From assembly GCF_000063545.1 (NCBI RefSeq), contig NC_009488.1:1364001-1428000 (forward strand): a DNA stretch of 64,000 nt. Direction: 5' to 3'. This document shows, piece after piece, positions 61,067 to 64,000 of the stretch (position 1 is the first letter of the stretch; each line of letters begins with the position of its first letter). The notes beneath the pieces were generated by a model. It did not search any database and was not told the origin of the DNA. It was given only the letters and a program-made list of their open reading frames with translations. Position numbers and translations under genes: made by a program. The stretch comes from Orientia tsutsugamushi str. Boryong (GTDB taxonomy: Bacteria > Pseudomonadota > Alphaproteobacteria > Rickettsiales > Rickettsiaceae).

Positions 61067-61092
61067 AAAGGTTGAAAATAGGTTGAAAAAAA
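61067..61092 (-). repeat. Doubled AGGTTGA motif upstream of the initiator gene
   Basis: AAAAGGTTGAAAATAGGTTGAAAAAAA contains two direct copies of AGGTTGAAAA about 14 bases apart. An almost identical pair lies at 62742-62768 beside copy 3, a tighter pair at 4160-4182 upstream of the integrase, and a related TTCAACCTTTTTGAACC at 30719-30740. These may be initiator-binding iterons or promoter-region operators. Confidence 0.45.
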
Positions 61093-61095
61093 TTT

Positions 61096-61314
61096 TTATG
61101 CCAAACATATATAAATCTTCATACTTATACTATCTGCCTTAGAAGACCAATTTTTCCTATAGCACATCTTTAAATCAATGATATGTCCAAGATTATTAAA
61201 CTTTATGTCTTGATTTAGATTATTAAACTTTATGTCTTGATTTTTCGATGATAGCAACTTTATACGCTCAAGTTTCGTTAACCATGTATTTCTGTCTATG
61301 CTGTGTACAGCCAT
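61096..61314 (-). pseudogene. In-frame fusion: group II RT N-terminus and integrase tail
   Basis: The first ~50 codons are the N-terminus of the intron RT (MAVHSIDRNTWLTKLERIK, then FNNLGHIIDLKM). A perfect tandem duplication of a ten-codon unit (NQDIKFNNL twice) lies inside it. At codon ~51 it turns into the C-terminal end of the RAGE integrase (NWSSKADSISMKIYICLA, compare the end at 62773). It is a recombination product without likely function. Confidence 0.7.
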
Positions 61315-61789
61315 TGTTTCCCTCTTACGTTCTTACTTTTCTGCTAACCCTTCGGGCTCCACCCACATTACTGGATTTCATCACTACTATGGCTAACTCA
61401 GCCATCCTTACACCATCTCCAAAGCATCACTTGTACTTTGAATACTTACTTAATTACGTAAGAGTTATAAGGACTTCTCAAGTTGTGTCATTAATCTTTA
61501 CAAACTCGCTGACGCCTGTGACCCCGGTGGTTGAAAATTTTTGGATTTTTACTAGTTTGACCTCCAATCTTCTTTTGCCTACTATGTAGTCTAACATATC
61601 GGCTTCCACTACATCTCACTTTCAGGGCTATCACGTTCACCATTTGGTTTCGGCTCGAATGTTTCACTGTCTACGCTTTACTACTGTCGTTACCTTCAGC
61701 AGCACAAGACTCGCTATATGGTGGATCTAGCTTCTCCTTCCATAACTGGACTTTCACCAGTAAGATTAATTCACCTTTTCTTGACGCAC
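61315..61789 (-). ncRNA. Group II intron 5' half (domains I to early IV)
   Basis: The minus strand begins at 61789 with GTGCGTCAAGAAAAGGTG, the canonical GUGYG intron start, directly after the MITE half (exon end GATTCGGTCT). Conserved internal segments match the remnant at 11863: CTTACTGGTGAAAGTCC, GGTGAACGTGATAGCCC, TTTTCAACCACCGG. It continues into the RT start codon at 61314. The 3' half with domain V is not here but at 2629-2745. Confidence 0.72.
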
Positions 61790-61866
61790 AGACCGAATCT
61801 TTTACGTCTATTTCGACATTTATCAGCAATAATTTTGAACTACCTTAACCAGTTTCGAACGAGGTC
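61790..61866. repeat. Right half of an IS5-derived MITE
   Basis: AGACCGAATCTTTTACGTC through CCAGTTTCGAACGAGGTC matches the right half of the MITE at 25159-25299. Its terminus carries the CGTTCG variant seen only in the left half at 2566. TA follows, then the truncated traF. Confidence 0.65.
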
Positions 61867-62110
61867 TAATATTGTCGATAATTTTATCATCAGAGATTAT
61901 GCCTCTAGCTACTGAATATATTTTCTTACCATCGCTAGCTACTAGATATAACACAGGTACAACATGCTTAGGGTTTAGTTTATTCAGCAACTCATTATTC
62001 TTACTGACGGCTAGCAACTAAAATGCATATTTATTAGCAAAGTTCTGAACAATAGGAATAAAGGCTTTACAGAGCAAGCAATCTTGTTTAACTTGTAAAA
62101 TTAATCCTCA
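61867..62110 (-). pseudogene. traF: traF C-terminal fragment
   Basis: Second copy of part of traF: CLLCKAFIPIVQ, FANKYAF, an in-frame TAG where the intact gene has CAG (Gln), then LLAVSKNNELLNKLNPKH, VPVLYLVASDGKKIYSVARG and SDDKIIDNI. The last ~12 codons are cut off by the MITE. It shows that another tra cluster once lay here. Confidence 0.8.
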
Positions 62111-62134
62111 GTTTTTAGCTAGATCTTTTAGATA

Positions 62135-62676
62135 TTTTATTTTTATCTATATATGTCTCTGAAAAAAGTTTCAGGTTGACCTGAAATTTCTTTCATGTTG
62201 GGACGAAAATTTTTTTTCTGGTAAGGCTATATTTTCTTCTTTTCCTTTTTCACTATAGTGCTGAAAATTTTTTAGAAGTTTTATGCAAGGAACATTACGT
62301 AACTTAACATTGTCTTTAATGATTGTCCTATTTTCAACTTCAATAAAACCTGCATCTCTTAATTCTACTAAGCATTGCCTAACTCTTCTCTGACAAACAT
62401 TTAGCTTATCCTCATAAAGCTGATAACTTTCCTGTAATTCATCTATATCTTTGTTGTAATAGATATATAGTCTAAATACTATAAATGATAAAAGCTGTTT
62501 AGATGTCTTGCTTAATGCTTTTCCATTATCTCCAGTTAGCTTTCTCCATTCTGGCGGAATGATATTTCCAATAAAGTTATAAAATATTGTGTCATTATTG
62601 TTACTGTTTTTTTTTAATAATATTACAACTATTAGTTAAAAAATCGAATACTACAGGTCGCATTTTTCATCTCCAA
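62135..62676 (-). pseudogene. Winged-helix replication protein, copy 3
   Basis: Close to copy 2 (60467-60999). A start with a few codons (MKNATC) is followed by an insertion and stops. The body is then open: FIGNIIPPEWRKLTGDNGK, LSKTSKQLLSFIVFRLYIY, YQLYEDKLNVCQRRVRQCL, FIEVENRTIIKDNVKLR. It keeps the frame at the site where copy 2 has an extra T and copy 1 has TAA, so it shows the original sequence there. The end shifts at a run of A. The DnaA-N-like partner is replaced by the traF fragment. Confidence 0.6.
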
Positions 62677-62772
62677 AAATACAGCTATAGTAGGTATTTT
62701 AGAAAATAATTTTTTTTACAAATTACCCTCAAATTTTTATGCAAAAGGTTGAAAATAGGTTGAAAAAAATTT

Positions 62773-63857
62773 TTATGCCAAACATATATAAGTCTTCATA
62801 CTGATACTATCTGCCTTAGAAAGCCAATTTTGCTTATAGGTAGTGTTTTCAGGTATTATCTTGTCTAGTTCAGTATTAGCATTATCACTTGTTAATATAT
62901 TGTTTACAACTTTATTTATAGCTGCTTTTACCTTATCTACACTAATTTTAGTATAAATTTCAGCTGTTGAAATACGACTATGCCCTAACATTTCAGCTAT
63001 TGTCTGTAGTTCCTCTCCATTATTTATCGACCAAGTTGCAAACGTTCTTCTAAGATCATGTATTGTTACATCTGGCATTCTAGCTTTTTTGCGAATTTTA
63101 TCCCATGCGCATTGTATTGCCACATTTGACCAGTGTTTGCTATTATCTCTTGGGCTTGGCAATACCCATTCACTATTTGTTTCTTGCTTTAGGTATTTCA
63201 ATATTGTTATTAATGCATCAGCTAATCCTATATATAGTGTCTTTCCACTTTTACTCTTAGTTTTTTGGTATATGCCATATTTTCTCTTCAAATCTTATCT
63301 CTTTCACATCTCATTCCTGATACATTACTTTTACGTGCTGCAGTTAATAAACTTATAAATGTAAAAATTTTTCCTGCTCGTTCTGCTCGCTTTTGCGATT
63401 CTGTTATAGGGCTTAATTTCATAAGAATATCGTTTGCTGTTACACATGTTTTTTGGCTGTTTTTTCGTCAAAAAGCTTCTGAATATCTTCTACGGTAATC
63501 TCAGATATCTTTGTATGGTAGAAAGGTGCTGTATAACTCTTTACCATTACATAGGTTTTCTTCCAACTTTTTTCATGATAAATACTACTATATTCAGTAT
63601 ATTTTTCATGCACCTGTCCGAATGTTAGTTCATTCTGTAATTCAAGTCTCTTATGTCTTTTTTCTCTCCTTTCTTTATTTATCTTCCGTCTTTCATCCAT
63701 TGTATTTATTCCGTTAGCAATGGCCTTTTTCAACTTCATTACCTTCTTCCTAGCCTCTGTTATAGTCAGATCTGGTGAAGTTCCTATTTTTATCTTATAA
63801 TATATGCCACCAATGTTTATTACTAAATAAAATCTTCTAAATCCAGTATATGATATA
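62773..63857 (-). pseudogene. Third RAGE integrase copy, with deletion and frameshifts
   Basis: The N-terminal part (IISYTGFRRFYLVINIGGIY, SPDLTITEARKKVMKL) is in one frame, without the TGA seen in the 33-kb copy, down to KKHV near 63440. The segment between the core-binding and catalytic domains is deleted (SPITESQKRAERAG). Near 63290 another shift follows AARKSNVSGMR. The last frame (63291-62773) has IPKTKSKSGKT-like residues, HDLRRTFATW, LGHSRISTAEIYT and ends SISMKTYICLA. The 5' end is cut by an IS982 fragment. Confidence 0.85.
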
Positions 63858-64000
63858 ATCAATAATAAAGGCGAAATAATGTCAGTTAAAATTACTAAAA
63901 GCAATAAAAGCGACCTATCTATAGCTTCAGTTATTTCTAAAGTCTTATCTGGTAAATTGTTTGGTGATAAAGCTTACATATCTAAAGAGTTATTTCATCA
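63858..64000 (+). pseudogene. IS982 transposase fragment at the window edge
   Basis: From TCAATAATAAAGGCGAAATAATG onward it is nearly identical to 26828-26970, encoding SVKITKSNKSDLSIASVIS and LSGKLFGDKAYISKEL. It is joined directly to the integrase 5' part and continues beyond the window. The left inverted repeat and N-terminal half are absent. Confidence 0.8.

Overview
The window is about 30% G+C and packed with decayed mobile DNA. The gene set is a rickettsial core islanded between degraded conjugative elements: F-type tra genes joined to a Ti-type relaxase gene, DnaA-N-like replication proteins, a stand-alone SpoT-type hydrolase, histidine-kinase-like and ankyrin-like proteins, and many IS fragments. 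This matches the chromosome of Orientia tsutsugamushi (Rickettsiales) and its RAGE elements (Rickettsiales amplified genetic elements). The assignment rests on gene content and is an inference; no database was searched.

Layout. 1-8.2 kb: transposase and integrase debris around a uracil-DNA glycosylase gene, the 3' half of a group II intron, one full-length integrase (4394-5638) and a broken one (5870-7157). 8.2-24.4 kb: core genes, namely an ArgB-like protein, engB, yidC, tRNA-Val, an amino-acid permease, a membrane protein, gyrB, a HAD phosphatase, tRNA-Glu and a six-gene Mnh/Mrp-type cation/proton antiporter operon. 24.4-32.6 kb: a hairpin, an IS5-derived MITE, an IS982-family element interrupted by an IS5-family element, a DNA adenine methylase fragment, a 712-aa ankyrin-like protein and replication-initiator-like pseudogenes. 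32.7-49.1 kb: the main RAGE, with integrase, traL-E-K-B-V-U-trbC-N-F-H-G/D, an Rpn-type nuclease, a toprim protein, and a relaxase/helicase (traA) plus traD of the Ti type. 49.2-57.8 kb: cargo, including a SpoT-like hydrolase, a double HATPase protein, a 622-aa repeat protein, a dam-like methylase and a small outer-membrane protein. 57.9-64 kb: dnaB with two stop codons, two more initiator copies, the 5' half of a group II intron, a traF fragment and a third broken integrase.

How it works together. The RAGE modules would originally have covered integration (integrase), replication (winged-helix and DnaA-N proteins plus DnaB), DNA processing (TraA, TraD) and mating-pair formation (F-type Tra). 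Nearly every module now carries stops, frameshifts or deletions, and several breaks sit at runs of A or T. A 1.83-kb inverted repeat made of two integrase copies brackets the 25-kb core block. Two matching halves of one MITE plus group II intron lie 57 kb apart. Both point to rearrangement driven by repeats. Hand-read boundaries of repeats and fragments may be off by a few bases.
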